Part shown: positions 18,139-26,148 of the stretch, one piece after another | How positions within the stretch are numbered: the first letter of the stretch is position 1 | Layout of the letters: each line of letters begins with the position of its first letter | Source: Catenulispora rubra | GTDB lineage: Bacteria > Actinomycetota > Actinomycetes > Streptomycetales > Catenulisporaceae | Reading direction: 5' to 3' | Length of the DNA stretch: 64,000 nucleotides | NCBI RefSeq assembly: GCF_015356825.1 | Contig: NZ_JAACYW010000017.1 | Coordinates: forward strand, 1-64,000 | Notes under the pieces: generated by a model | What the model saw: only the letters and a program-made list of their open reading frames with translations | What the model was told of the DNA's origin: nothing | Database searches by the model: none | Made by a program: the position numbers and the translations under genes

Positions 18139-19110
18139 TTAGCGGCGGACGACCGTTATAGCGCGCTCCGGGCCGGCGTGTGGACCGCCCGGCTGAGCAG
18201 ACGGCTGGCGACCGTGTGAGAACCCTGCTTCACCTTCAGCGCTGCAAGCGATGGTGACCCGCGCGACCTCGCTCACGACCGGGCGGGCGTCCGGTGGCCA
18301 GGCGAGCCAGGTGGAGAGTGCGACCCCTGGTTCGGTCAGGGGGAGCCAGGGCCAGCCTGGGAGTAGGCGGCGGGCGGAGTGTTCGATGAGCAGGACTGCG
18401 TCGGCCTTGGTGGCTTCGGCGCAGGCCAGGGCGTGCTCGGAGAATTGAGCGAACTGCCAGAGGGGGGCTGCGCCGGCGTTGTGGGCGGCGAGGACCAGGC
18501 GGTCGTCGACGGTGGGGACCTGGCCTCTGCCGTGGGCCAGGGTGCGGATGCCGTCGAGGTCGCTGAGGCGGCAGGTCGGCTTGTCGGCGAGGGGGTGGCC
18601 GGGGCGGACGGCGATGCCGAACGGGACGTCGAACAGGTGCCTGCCGTTGAGTTCGGCGCTGGGTTGTTCGCGCACGATGCCCAGGTCGAGGCGGCCTTCG
18701 CGGAGCATGTGCAGCTGGTCGGCGCTGCCGGCCTCGGTGAAGGTGATCGCTGCGTGCGGGACGTCGATCCGCAGGGCGGCCAGTAGGCGGAGCAGCCATT
18801 CGGCCGTGAGCCCCTGAGGGATCCCGACGTGCACCGCCTCGCGCGCCGAGCTGGTCGCGGTGTGGACCATCTCCTTGGTGGCGTCGGCGAGCCGCAGCAC
18901 GACGAGCGCGTGGTGGCGCAGCGCCACGCCGGCGTCGGTGACCTTCGTTCCGCTGGCGCTGCGCTCGAACAGCTGCGCGCCGACTTCGCGTTCGAGGTGC
19001 CGGATCTGCCGGCTCAGCGACGGCTGTGTGATGTGCAGCACGTCGGCCGCGCGGGAGAACGAACCCTCGTCCACGACGGCCGCGAAATACCTGAGATGAC
19101 GCAGTTCCAC
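18139..19110 (-). CDS. LysR-family transcriptional regulator
   Basis: The 323-residue LTTR begins with GTG at 19110 and the family HTH: RYFAAVVDEGSFSRAADVLH, then ITQPSLSRQIRHLEREVG, around residues 7-45. The rest is the periplasmic-binding-like effector domain (VHVGIPQGLTAEWLLRLL to the C-terminus). It is divergent from a flavin oxidoreductase, with a perfect T-N11-A palindrome just upstream, the classic LTTR arrangement. The inducer is unknown. The last 25 residues are Gly/Pro/Arg-rich and lie outside the family domain. Confidence 0.92.
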   Translation of the reverse strand: MELRHLRYFAAVVDEGSFSRAADVLHITQPSLSRQIRHLEREVGAQLFERSASGTKVTDAGVALRHHALVVLRLADATKEMVHTATSSAREAVHVGIPQGLTAEWLLRLLAALRIDVPHAAITFTEAGSADQLHMLREGRLDLGIVREQPSAELNGRHLFDVPFGIAVRPGHPLADKPTCRLSDLDGIRTLAHGRGQVPTVDDRLVLAAHNAGAAPLWQFAQFSEHALACAEATKADAVLLIEHSARRLLPGWPWLPLTEPGVALSTWLAWPPDARPVVSEVARVTIACSAEGEAGFSHGRQPSAQPGGPHAGPERAITVVRR

Positions 19111-19130
19111 GGGGCTCTCTTTCCTCCCGG

Positions 19131-19149
19131 ATATGCCTGTAGAGCATAT
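19131..19149. promoter_or_regulatory. LysR-type box ATATGC-N7-GCATAT
   Basis: A perfect inverted repeat with 6-bp arms contains the T-N11-A core of LysR regulators (T at 19134, A at 19146). It lies 21-39 bp upstream of the LysR start and about 97 bp upstream of the divergent flavoprotein start. A second overlapping repeat, AGAGC-N6-GCTCT, covers 19141-19156 and may be part of an activation site. Confidence 0.65.
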
Positions 19150-19245
19150 GAGCTCTGATGCGTCGGCATTGGACGGGCCCTGTCAAAGTCGATCTACTAG
19201 GCGGACATTGGCCGACGGTCCGTTCCTCGGGGGAAGAGGTTGTCA

Positions 19246-20487
19246 GTGATTGATCACTATGACGTCATCGTCGCGGGTGGGGGATCCGCGGGGATCGCGG
19301 CGGCGATCGGGGCAAGGCGAGCGGGTGCCAGGGTCCTGCTGATCGAGCGCGGGGCCTGCCTGGGCGGCGCGGCGACCCTGCGCAATGTGGTGACCTACTG
19401 CGGTCTCTACACGCAGGACCTCAAGCAGGTCGTGTTCGGAGTCGCCGAGGAGATGCTGGCCGGGCTGCGCGAACTCGGTGCGGTGACCGAGCCGCGCAAG
19501 CTGATGGCGGTGGCCGTCGTCTTCGATCCCGAGGCGGTCAAACGGGTCGCGGACGAGCTCTGTGAGCGCGCGGGAGTGGACGTGCTCCTGCACAGCCACA
19601 TCTGCGCGGCCGTCCGCGAGGGGGAGCGGATCGTCGGCGTGCAGGTCACCGACCACTCCGGCATCCACGAGTACTGCGCCGATACGTTCGTCGACGCCAC
19701 CGGCGAGGCAGACCTGGCTCATCTCGGCGGCGCGGACGTGCGCTACGGCAACGACGGCAAGGTGCTCAACGGCACCCTCGGCGTGCGGTTCGGGGGCATA
19801 CCGGCCGACGCGCCGATCACCCGCGCGTCGCTGTCCGCGGCGCTCCGCGCGGCCAAAGTGGCCGGAACGCCCGGACTGAGCGGGACCACCGGCCTGATAG
19901 CGCGGATGCCGGTGTCAGGGGACTTAATCACCTATCTCGCCGACGAGGAGTACGACGCGCGCAGCGCCGCGGACACCAGCCGCGCCGAGCGGGGTGGGCG
20001 GGGCCAGGCCCAGGCCGTGCTCCAGGTCATCCGGGCCATGCCTGGGGGAGCTTCGGGGTACATCGTGAGCACCGGGCCCGAGCTGGGCACGCGGGAGTCG
20101 CGACACGTGATCGGACTCTCTCAGCTCACTGAGAAGGAGGTGTTGGAACCCGGACCGACGGGTGACGCCGTGGCGCTGGGCGCATGGCCGATAGAGTCCC
20201 ATCCCGGTCCCGGTATGCCGGTGGAATGGATGTATCTCGGCGAGCCGGGGTACTACGGCATCCCCCTGGACGTGCTGCGCAGCCGCAACACGCCGAACCT
20301 CTTCGCGGCGGGCCGCACCGTGGACGGCGATCGCGGCGCGGGCGCCTCGATGCGGGTGATGGGTACGGCCTTCGCGACCGGACAGGCGGCGGGCGTGGCG
20401 GCGGCTTTCGCCGTCGGCGGCACGGATATCGAAACGACCACCGTTCGTCGAGAGCTTGAGCGCCAGGGTGCGTGGCTGCCTGATTGA
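19246..20487 (+). CDS. FAD-dependent oxidoreductase (FAD_oxidored / PF12831 type)
   Basis: This is a 413-residue flavoprotein. The N-terminus has the FAD Rossmann motif YDVIVAGGGSAGIAAAIGAR, followed by the family's ERGACLGGAATLRNV segment. The C-terminus has NLFAAGRTVDGDRGAGASMR and a GTAFATGQAAGVAAA helix that closes the FAD site, all typical of the FAD_oxidored family. The substrate is not known. Of the TTG at 19240 and GTG at 19246, the GTG has GAAGAGG at proper spacing. The adjacent divergent LysR gene probably controls it. Confidence 0.85.
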   Translation: MIDHYDVIVAGGGSAGIAAAIGARRAGARVLLIERGACLGGAATLRNVVTYCGLYTQDLKQVVFGVAEEMLAGLRELGAVTEPRKLMAVAVVFDPEAVKRVADELCERAGVDVLLHSHICAAVREGERIVGVQVTDHSGIHEYCADTFVDATGEADLAHLGGADVRYGNDGKVLNGTLGVRFGGIPADAPITRASLSAALRAAKVAGTPGLSGTTGLIARMPVSGDLITYLADEEYDARSAADTSRAERGGRGQAQAVLQVIRAMPGGASGYIVSTGPELGTRESRHVIGLSQLTEKEVLEPGPTGDAVALGAWPIESHPGPGMPVEWMYLGEPGYYGIPLDVLRSRNTPNLFAAGRTVDGDRGAGASMRVMGTAFATGQAAGVAAAFAVGGTDIETTTVRRELERQGAWLPD

Positions 20488-20504
20488 GGTGCGCCCCGGC
20501 CGCC

Positions 20505-21761
20505 TTATTCGAGCGTTGATCCACTGACCGCCGGCTTGCCGGCTCCCAGGAAGAACACGCCGGGGTAGCCGTCGGTGGAGAACTTGTCGTTGATGTTGGC
20601 GGTCAGGGTGGAGTCGCGGATGGTCAGGGTGCCGGTGCGGTTGTTGCTGACGTAGAAGAGGGCGCCACCGCCCTCGGCGGCGGTGTTGTGGTCGATGCGG
20701 CTGCCGGCGATGGTGACGGTGTAGTCGTCGCCGTCGGTGTAGATGGCGCCGCCGCTGCCGCCGCCGGGGGTGCCCGGGGCCGCGGGGTTGGCGCCGGTGC
20801 CGATGGCCTTGTTGTAGGACATGACGCAGTTGATGACGTCCCAGGAGACGCCGATGCTGCTCAGGGCGCCGCCGTTGGAGCACACGCCGCCTTGGCCCGG
20901 GCTGCCGCCGAAGGTGCTGCCGACGACGTAGACCGGCAGGTTCTGCCACTGCTCCAAGGCCCGCACCGCAGCGCCGCCGAGGTCGGGGCCGGTGGAATCG
21001 CAGCGGTTGTTGATGAAGCGGGCGTCGACGATCGCCAGCCGGCCACCGTTGGCGAACACCGCGCCGCCCCCGCCGCCATAGGCCTGCTGGCCGGTCGAGT
21101 TGCCGTCGGCGAAGGTGATGTTCTGCAGGGTCAGCTGCGGGGTGGACTGGTTCTGGCAGTGCGACGTCGTCCAGGTCTGCGCCTGGTCGCAGGTGTTCAT
21201 GTACAGGATGCGCCGCTGACCGCCGCCGCTGAGCGTGACCCTGCCGCCCCCGTCGAGCACGACGCGCTGGGAGGTGTTGACCACCTTGGCGGTGGCCGAC
21301 ATGGTGATCACCACCGGCGCGGAACCGCACGAGAAGGTGATGACCCCGCCCTTCGCGACAGCCGCCACCACGGCAGCCGACGTGCAGCTTGCCGCGCTGC
21401 CGTCCCCGACGACGGTGGTCGGGTGCGACGTGTCGACCGCCTGCGCCGCCGCCGGGACCGGGGCATGGCCGTCGGGGTTGCCGAACGCCGCCGGCGGCGG
21501 GACGGCGGTAGTCGCGGCGCCGGCGCTGGACGGGGCGGACTTGGCGCTCGTCGCCGCCGGCGCGGAGGAAGAGGACGGCGACGCGTGGGGCGTAGTCGCG
21601 GCGGCGCCAGATGCGGGGGTGAGCGACGCGGATGTCGCCGAGTTCGCGGCTTGAGCCGAGGTGGTGGCCGAGGAGCTACAGGCCGCGGTGCCTATCGACA
21701 CGGCGACGGCGATGGCGGCCAGCGCGTAAGAGGCTCGGAAGGGTGCTCGCGTGGAGGACAC
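20505..21761 (-). CDS. Secreted lipoprotein with parallel beta-helix fold
   Basis: The 418-residue protein has a lipoprotein signal ending in a lipobox (GTAAC at about residues 24-28). A Ser/Ala/Thr-rich linker of about 80 residues follows. The rest carries repeated short strands and Asn/Gly-rich turns (LTLQNITFADGNS, AVFANGGRLAIVDARFINNR, TIAGSRIDHNTAAEGGGA), as in right-handed parallel beta-helix proteins of the pectate-lyase-like type. Six cysteines could form disulfides. No catalytic motif is clear, so polysaccharide binding or cleavage is only a possibility. It converges with the upstream flavoprotein, with 17 bp between stops. Confidence 0.75.
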   Translation of the reverse strand: MSSTRAPFRASYALAAIAVAVSIGTAACSSSATTSAQAANSATSASLTPASGAAATTPHASPSSSSAPAATSAKSAPSSAGAATTAVPPPAAFGNPDGHAPVPAAAQAVDTSHPTTVVGDGSAASCTSAAVVAAVAKGGVITFSCGSAPVVITMSATAKVVNTSQRVVLDGGGRVTLSGGGQRRILYMNTCDQAQTWTTSHCQNQSTPQLTLQNITFADGNSTGQQAYGGGGGAVFANGGRLAIVDARFINNRCDSTGPDLGGAAVRALEQWQNLPVYVVGSTFGGSPGQGGVCSNGGALSSIGVSWDVINCVMSYNKAIGTGANPAAPGTPGGGSGGAIYTDGDDYTVTIAGSRIDHNTAAEGGGALFYVSNNRTGTLTIRDSTLTANINDKFSTDGYPGVFFLGAGKPAVSGSTLE

Positions 21762-22516
21762 CAGCAGAGACTAGACCGGCGCGGGGTTCGCAGTCGGCTG
21801 ATTCGCGAAAGGCTACGGTTCGCTCGCGGTGAGCCGACGCCTTGTGGCGGCAGCGGTTGGTGACGGGCCAGCGCGACCGGCCGCGCGGTTCGTCGGGTCC
21901 GACCGGACCATGCGGGGGTTTGGTTCTGGGTCCCTCGCCGCGTCAGCGGGTGCAGCCAACCTGCCCGGTTTGGCGGTGTCAAGCCGGACGGAGCTGGACC
22001 ACAGCAGGTGGGGTGCGGCTTGATTCCGCCAGACCGGGCTGGTTCCGTTTACGGCGATGACGCGGCGAGGGACCCAGAACCTCGGCGACCACAAGCAGCA
22101 CCGCCGCCGACCAACGCGGCGCAGGCAACAGCGGATAGAAAGCCGAACAGTCGCGGGCCGCCGCCAAACTGCCGGACGCGCGGGTCGCCCCCTCGTCGAG
22201 GAGGCCCGCCAGAGGCCTCAACGCACCCACCAAACGCGGCCGCCGCCCGCCCGCACGACGCGTGCGCAGTGACTCGGACCCATGCGTGGTCTTGTACGCG
22301 AAAACCGTCAGCCGCCAACGCACAGCCGCGGAGACCTGAACCGCCGCGCGGTCGTGTCCACGAATACCGGCGGCCGCCAGCGCGACATGAGCCGCACAAC
22401 CGAACTGCGTCCCCCCGCGAGGTCATCCAACCATTGGCGAAGCCGTCAGAAAACGCCTGTAAACCACAGCCCGACCGCACCTCGCCCGCTGGCTACCGCC
22501 ACCGCCACCGCCACCG
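21762..22516. other. Gene-poor region with a large palindrome
   Basis: This 755-bp stretch lies between the beta-helix lipoprotein start and the TetR stop. Open frames here have no recognisable domain, are Arg/Pro/Ala-rich and lack ribosome binding sites, so I call no gene. It contains the hyphenated palindrome at 21922-22081. A short CCACCG run lies at about 22497-22519. The promoter of the lipoprotein should lie in the first 100 bp. Confidence 0.6.
21922..22081. repeat. 160-bp hyphenated inverted repeat
   Basis: The outer arms are a perfect 24-bp inverted repeat: 21922-21945 against 22058-22081, beginning GGTTCTGGGTCCCTC. Inside it, a second pair of 28-bp arms (21958-21985 against 22017-22044) matches at 24 of 28 positions. 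The central 31 bp is unpaired. No transposase or flanking direct repeat is evident. It could be a MITE-like remnant, a strong structured terminator, or a protein-binding palindrome. Confidence 0.75.
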
Positions 22517-23122
22517 TCACCGAACCGCACCCGCGCGAAACGCCGGCGCCAGCCAGCGGTTGAGCAGCGCCCGCAACCGGTCCTCGTCCTCAGGCGCGTC
22601 AGGGTTCTGCAGGAACGAGGTGAGCAGCCGCATGATGACCTCGGCCAGGTCGTGCAGATCTGCGTCTGTGAATCCGGCGGCGGTCCAGTCGACGGCGAAG
22701 CGGCGGAGCATGCGGGCGCCGTAGGCGATGGTGGTGTCGGTGGTGGCGCCGCGGGCGAAGGCGGTGGAGTCGTCGAGGCGGAGCAGGAGGCTGACGCGGG
22801 GTTCGGTCGGGATGGTGCGGGTGCAGAAGAGCATGCCCTCGATCACGGCCTCGGCCGGGTCGGTGATGCCCGCCAGGTGCGCGACGAGGCGGTCCACGAA
22901 GGCGTCGGCGCCCTGGGCCGCGACCTCGGCGATGATGTCGCTGACGCGGGCGAAGTGCCGGTACACCGTCTGGCGGGTGACGCCCAGCTCCGTGGCGACG
23001 TCGGACAGGGTCGTCTTGGTGACGCCGTACCTGTCGACGCAGCGCGCGGTCGCGTCGACGATCCGTTGCCGCGCCTCGGCCTCCGACGCCGGGGGCCGGC
23101 CGCCCCATCCGTGCTTCGCCAC
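22517..23122 (-). CDS. TetR-family transcriptional regulator
   Basis: This is a 201-residue regulator with an N-terminal HTH (GVTKTTLSDVATELGVTRQT, then VYRHFARVSDII) at about residues 33-65. The C-terminal part resembles TetR ligand domains but with no known effector. It starts with GTG at 23122, 12 bp after the stop of the leftward membrane-protein gene. It is therefore probably the last gene of a flavin monooxygenase/membrane protein/TetR operon and may control that operon through the palindrome at 26014. Confidence 0.9.
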   Translation of the reverse strand: MAKHGWGGRPPASEAEARQRIVDATARCVDRYGVTKTTLSDVATELGVTRQTVYRHFARVSDIIAEVAAQGADAFVDRLVAHLAGITDPAEAVIEGMLFCTRTIPTEPRVSLLLRLDDSTAFARGATTDTTIAYGARMLRRFAVDWTAAGFTDADLHDLAEVIMRLLTSFLQNPDAPEDEDRLRALLNRWLAPAFRAGAVR

Positions 23123-23134
23123 GACCTCAGGACT

Positions 23135-24454
23135 CTACCTGGTCGCATGACGTGCAGCGAGGATGACGCCGGTGGCCGCAGTCGCGCAGAGGGTGGAGTA
23201 CCACAGGCTGCCGATCGGTGCGCCTGCCGAGGTGACGCCGTTGGTTGCGGCGAAGTAGGCGGGCAGTGCGGTCAGCCACAGGGCGGCCAGGGTGGCCAGG
23301 TAGATCGGGGGATAGGTGCGGGCGAACAATGTCGCGGGGGCGGGAGCAGGCGCGGAAGCAGCAGCAGGAGCAGCAGCGGGAGGAGCGGAAGCGGGAACGG
23401 GAGCAGGAGCGGGAACGGGAGCGGAAGCGGGAGCGGAAGCGGGAGCGGAAGCGGGAGCGGAAGCGGGAGCGGAAGCGGGAGCGGAAGCGGAAGCGGAAGC
23501 GGGAGCGGAAGCGGAAGCGGAAGCACGAGCGGGAGCGGGAGCGGGAGAAGCGGGCGCCAGAGCAGCAGGAGCGGGAGCGGGCGCCGGGGCGGTGCGGGGC
23601 GCGCGCCAGGAGTCTGCGATCAGGGCGAGGCCGATGATCCAGACGGCGGCGAGTTCGATGCCGATGATCGTCTTTTGGATGGTGAGGTGGCTGGGGCCTT
23701 GGAAGGCACCCGCAGGTGCGCCGGCGATGAGCATCGCCAGGGGAGCGAGGGCTCCTGCGACGACGGATCGCCAGGCGATGGCGAGGCTGGTGCTGGGGCT
23801 GGTCAGCCTAACGACGAGGTACGTTAGCGCCCCGAAAGACACCGAAGCGAACAGGAACATGCTGTTCATCGGCACAGAAGCCAACGCAGGCTGGTTCACC
23901 TTGGCGTCGCCGGGATTCCAAGCCCACCACCGCAGCTGCGGACCGAGTTGGTCGAAGACCTCGTAGAAAACCTGGCAGACGAACGCCACAGCCAGCGCAC
24001 CGCCGAGGGCGCCGCGCCGTGCGAACACGCCCAGCGTCCGGACCAGCTCGTAGGCGAGCTGTGACAGCGCCGGATAGAAGGCCACGATGTAGAGCGGCAG
24101 CCGGTCGTACATGAACTGCACCGTGAACACGTTGTGCGAGAAGACGAACCCGACCTGCCTGTCGAGCCCGAACCAGCCGGGGAAGTACAACGGCGGTTCG
24201 ATGACGGCCAGGTAGACCACCGAGGCGAACCACAGCGTGAGGTTGGCAGGATCCCCATCGTGCCGCCACCGGCGCCACGCGTGCCAGAGCGCGAACACGG
24301 CGCCGCCGACGATGAGCAGCTCCAGCACCGGCATGGTGCCGTTGCTCAGCCTGAACGGGTCGCGGAAGGTCACGATCGCGTTGGCGTGGCGGCAGGAGAA
24401 GCCGAGGCCTTCAGCGATGCGCTCGGCGGTCGGATCGCAGGTCGGGTCCAACAC
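23135..24454 (-). CDS. Polytopic membrane protein with Ala/Pro/Ser repeat loop
   Basis: This 439-residue membrane protein starts at GTG 24454, supported by GGAGG five bases upstream. About eight hydrophobic helices are visible, for example VLELLIVGGAVFALWHAW, SVVYLAVIEPPLYFPGW, LAVAFVCQVFYEVF and IGIELAAVWIIGLALIA. Between the last two groups of helices lies a loop of about 80 residues made of Ala-Pro and Ser-Ala repeats, encoded by a 12-bp DNA repeat. I do not recognise the family. It sits 33 bp after a flavin monooxygenase gene and 12 bp before a TetR gene, all leftward. Confidence 0.7.
   Translation of the reverse strand: MLDPTCDPTAERIAEGLGFSCRHANAIVTFRDPFRLSNGTMPVLELLIVGGAVFALWHAWRRWRHDGDPANLTLWFASVVYLAVIEPPLYFPGWFGLDRQVGFVFSHNVFTVQFMYDRLPLYIVAFYPALSQLAYELVRTLGVFARRGALGGALAVAFVCQVFYEVFDQLGPQLRWWAWNPGDAKVNQPALASVPMNSMFLFASVSFGALTYLVVRLTSPSTSLAIAWRSVVAGALAPLAMLIAGAPAGAFQGPSHLTIQKTIIGIELAAVWIIGLALIADSWRAPRTAPAPAPAPAALAPASPAPAPARASASASAPASASASAPASAPASAPASAPASAPASAPVPAPAPVPASAPPAAAPAAASAPAPAPATLFARTYPPIYLATLAALWLTALPAYFAATNGVTSAGAPIGSLWYSTLCATAATGVILAARHATR
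23411..23550. repeat. 12-bp tandem repeat encoding the Ala-Pro-Ala-Ser loop
   Basis: Degenerate tandem copies of GCGGGAGCGGAA, with some 6-bp half units, encode the Ser-Ala-Pro-Ala run of the membrane protein. The period is a multiple of three, so copy-number changes would lengthen or shorten the loop without a frameshift. Confidence 0.8.
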
Positions 24455-24487
24455 AGGTGCCTCCGCTTCTCAGGCCGCGTAGGCCGT

Positions 24488-26011
24488 CTAGGCCTTGTAG
24501 GTCGTGTAGGTCGTGTAGGTCGTGCAAGTCGTGTAGTCGCTGTAGTCCGTGGCCGGCGGATCCCGCCGCTGGTCGAACCCGCCGGGCACGACCGTCCGCC
24601 CGAGCCGTTGCCGCAGCCTGTAACGCCCGACGCCATACCAGAAGCGCGGATCCGCGACGAGCCGCCGCAGCGACTTGTCCAGGTTGAAGACCTCCGCGAA
24701 CGTCCGCTCGACGTAGGCATCCTCCCGGCTGGCAGCGTTGATGGCATTGAAGACCGGCCAGCTCAAGCGCGCGGCCAGCCGCCGACGCCACCGCGGCGGG
24801 AGCTCCGTTCCGGTGGCGAAGTCGTAGGCCTGGTCGCGTGCCATCGCCAGCATCCACGGCACGGCCAGCGACTTCCTCTGCCGGGTGAGGAACTGCCGGA
24901 AGAACGCAGCGTCGCAGACGCCGCGCTCGCGCAGCATGTCGCCGAGGACCAACGCCGAGCGGGCCGCGGAGCTCATGCCCTGCGCGTAGAACGGGTTGAA
25001 CGCGCAGATCGAGTCCCCGACGCACACCAGGCCGGTCGGCGGGGCGTCGAGCAGATCGAACCGGCGCCACTTGTTGCCGGTCGAGCGCGTCAGGTGCACC
25101 GGCGAGGTCGGCGTGCAGGCCCTGGCCGCCGCGCCGAACGCCGTGGCCCGCACCCGGTCCGCCGCCGTTTCGAAGGCCTCGACGTCGCGCGGCATGGCGA
25201 TGCCCCACGACCCCAGACAGACGATGGCGCGATCGCCCTCGATCGGGAAGAAGTTGCTCAGGAACTCGTGCTCGGCGGGATGGCTGCCGGTGTCCTGGGT
25301 CGGCGTGATGATCAGGTGCTTCCACCACCAGGAGGTCGGCCGCTGAGGAGTCGGCGGCAGGTCGTACCAGCGCGAGGTGTAGGTGACCTTGGCGTCGAGC
25401 GTCTTCTCCGGCGGCGCGGGCCAGCCGGCTGCGGCGAGCCAGTCGACGGTCGACGATCCGCGGCCGAGGGCGTCGACGACCAGGTCGGCCGGTACTCGGG
25501 TGAGGTCGCCGTCGGCGGTGCGGTATTCGACCCCGGCGACGCGTCCGGTCGTGGAGCCTCCGCCGAGGGAGAGCAGGCCGACAACTGTGGCGCCTTCGCG
25601 TAGTTCGATGACGGGCAGCCGACGAACCAAGTCGCGGAGGACGCGTTCGATCAGTACGCGGGAGCTGTAGACCATCGTCATGGAGCCGCGTTTGCGTGGC
25701 GCCCAGCCGTCGTTCTCGCAGTACGCGGCGTCCATCGACGGCATCAGCAGCATCCCGCCGGCGGCGATCAGCGCGTCTTCGAAGCCTGGAAAGATCTCGC
25801 CGATCGCCCGCCGCCCGGAGTTCAGCAGGAAGTGCGGGTGCTTGCTCTGCGGGACGCCCCGTCGGTGCTCCGCGTCCGACGGCAGCTGGTCCCGCTCCAG
25901 GACGATCACCTTCTCGAAGTGGCGGGCGAGTACCCCCGCAGCGCAAAGCCCTGCGATGCTGCCGCCTGCCACGACCGCTGTGCCTCTGCCGCCTCTGCCC
26001 ATCGCTGCCAT
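24488..26011 (-). CDS. FAD-dependent monooxygenase (PHBH-fold)
   Basis: This 507-residue flavoprotein has the N-terminal FAD motif AVVAGGSIAGLCAAGVLARH and ERDQLP. It also has the central VYSSRVLIERVLRDLV region and the second FAD motif CVGDSICAFNPFYAQGMSSA. These place it with single-component flavin hydroxylase/halogenase-like proteins; no halogenase Trp motif (WxWxIP) is visible. The substrate is unknown. I prefer the ATG at 26011 because the longer frame runs through an operator-like palindrome; no clear ribosome binding site is seen. The C-terminus ends in a Thr-Thr-Tyr repeat encoded by 9-bp DNA repeats. Confidence 0.75.
   Translation of the reverse strand: MAAMGRGGRGTAVVAGGSIAGLCAAGVLARHFEKVIVLERDQLPSDAEHRRGVPQSKHPHFLLNSGRRAIGEIFPGFEDALIAAGGMLLMPSMDAAYCENDGWAPRKRGSMTMVYSSRVLIERVLRDLVRRLPVIELREGATVVGLLSLGGGSTTGRVAGVEYRTADGDLTRVPADLVVDALGRGSSTVDWLAAAGWPAPPEKTLDAKVTYTSRWYDLPPTPQRPTSWWWKHLIITPTQDTGSHPAEHEFLSNFFPIEGDRAIVCLGSWGIAMPRDVEAFETAADRVRATAFGAAARACTPTSPVHLTRSTGNKWRRFDLLDAPPTGLVCVGDSICAFNPFYAQGMSSAARSALVLGDMLRERGVCDAAFFRQFLTRQRKSLAVPWMLAMARDQAYDFATGTELPPRWRRRLAARLSWPVFNAINAASREDAYVERTFAEVFNLDKSLRRLVADPRFWYGVGRYRLRQRLGRTVVPGGFDQRRDPPATDYSDYTTCTTYTTYTTYKA
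24497..24532. repeat. 9-bp tandem repeat at the 3' end of the monooxygenase gene
   Basis: Four consecutive 9-bp units, GTAGGTCGT three times then GCAAGTCGT, encode the last residues of the monooxygenase as (Thr-Thr-Tyr)n. On the minus strand the unit is ACGACCTAC, which shares GACCTAC with the 9-bp repeat at 27632. Confidence 0.8.
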
Positions 26012-26013
26012 CC

Positions 26014-26044
26014 ATTCATACAGATGATGCGTGAATGTATGAAT
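26014..26044. promoter_or_regulatory. Operator-like palindrome ATTCATAC-N15-GTATGAAT
   Basis: A perfect inverted repeat with 8-bp arms and a 15-bp spacer lies directly upstream of the monooxygenase start, in the divergent gap to the phosphopantetheinyl transferase. It is AT-rich compared with its surroundings. The spacer also contains GTGAAT, a partial repeat of an arm. The TetR protein encoded at the end of the monooxygenase operon is the obvious candidate to bind here. Confidence 0.6.
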
Positions 26045-26148
26045 AAGAGTGTGAGGAGTCAAGGACCTCCGCGATATCAGAGTTGTTGGACGCCCAGCGT
26101 CTGGCCGACCATGTCAGTGGCCGTAGTACAGAGAGCTTGGGGGCAACT

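Noticed and set aside
22049-22480. Leftward 143-codon frame in the gene-poor region
   Set aside because: Gly/Arg/Ala-rich with no domain, and it crosses one arm of the large palindrome; no ribosome binding site.
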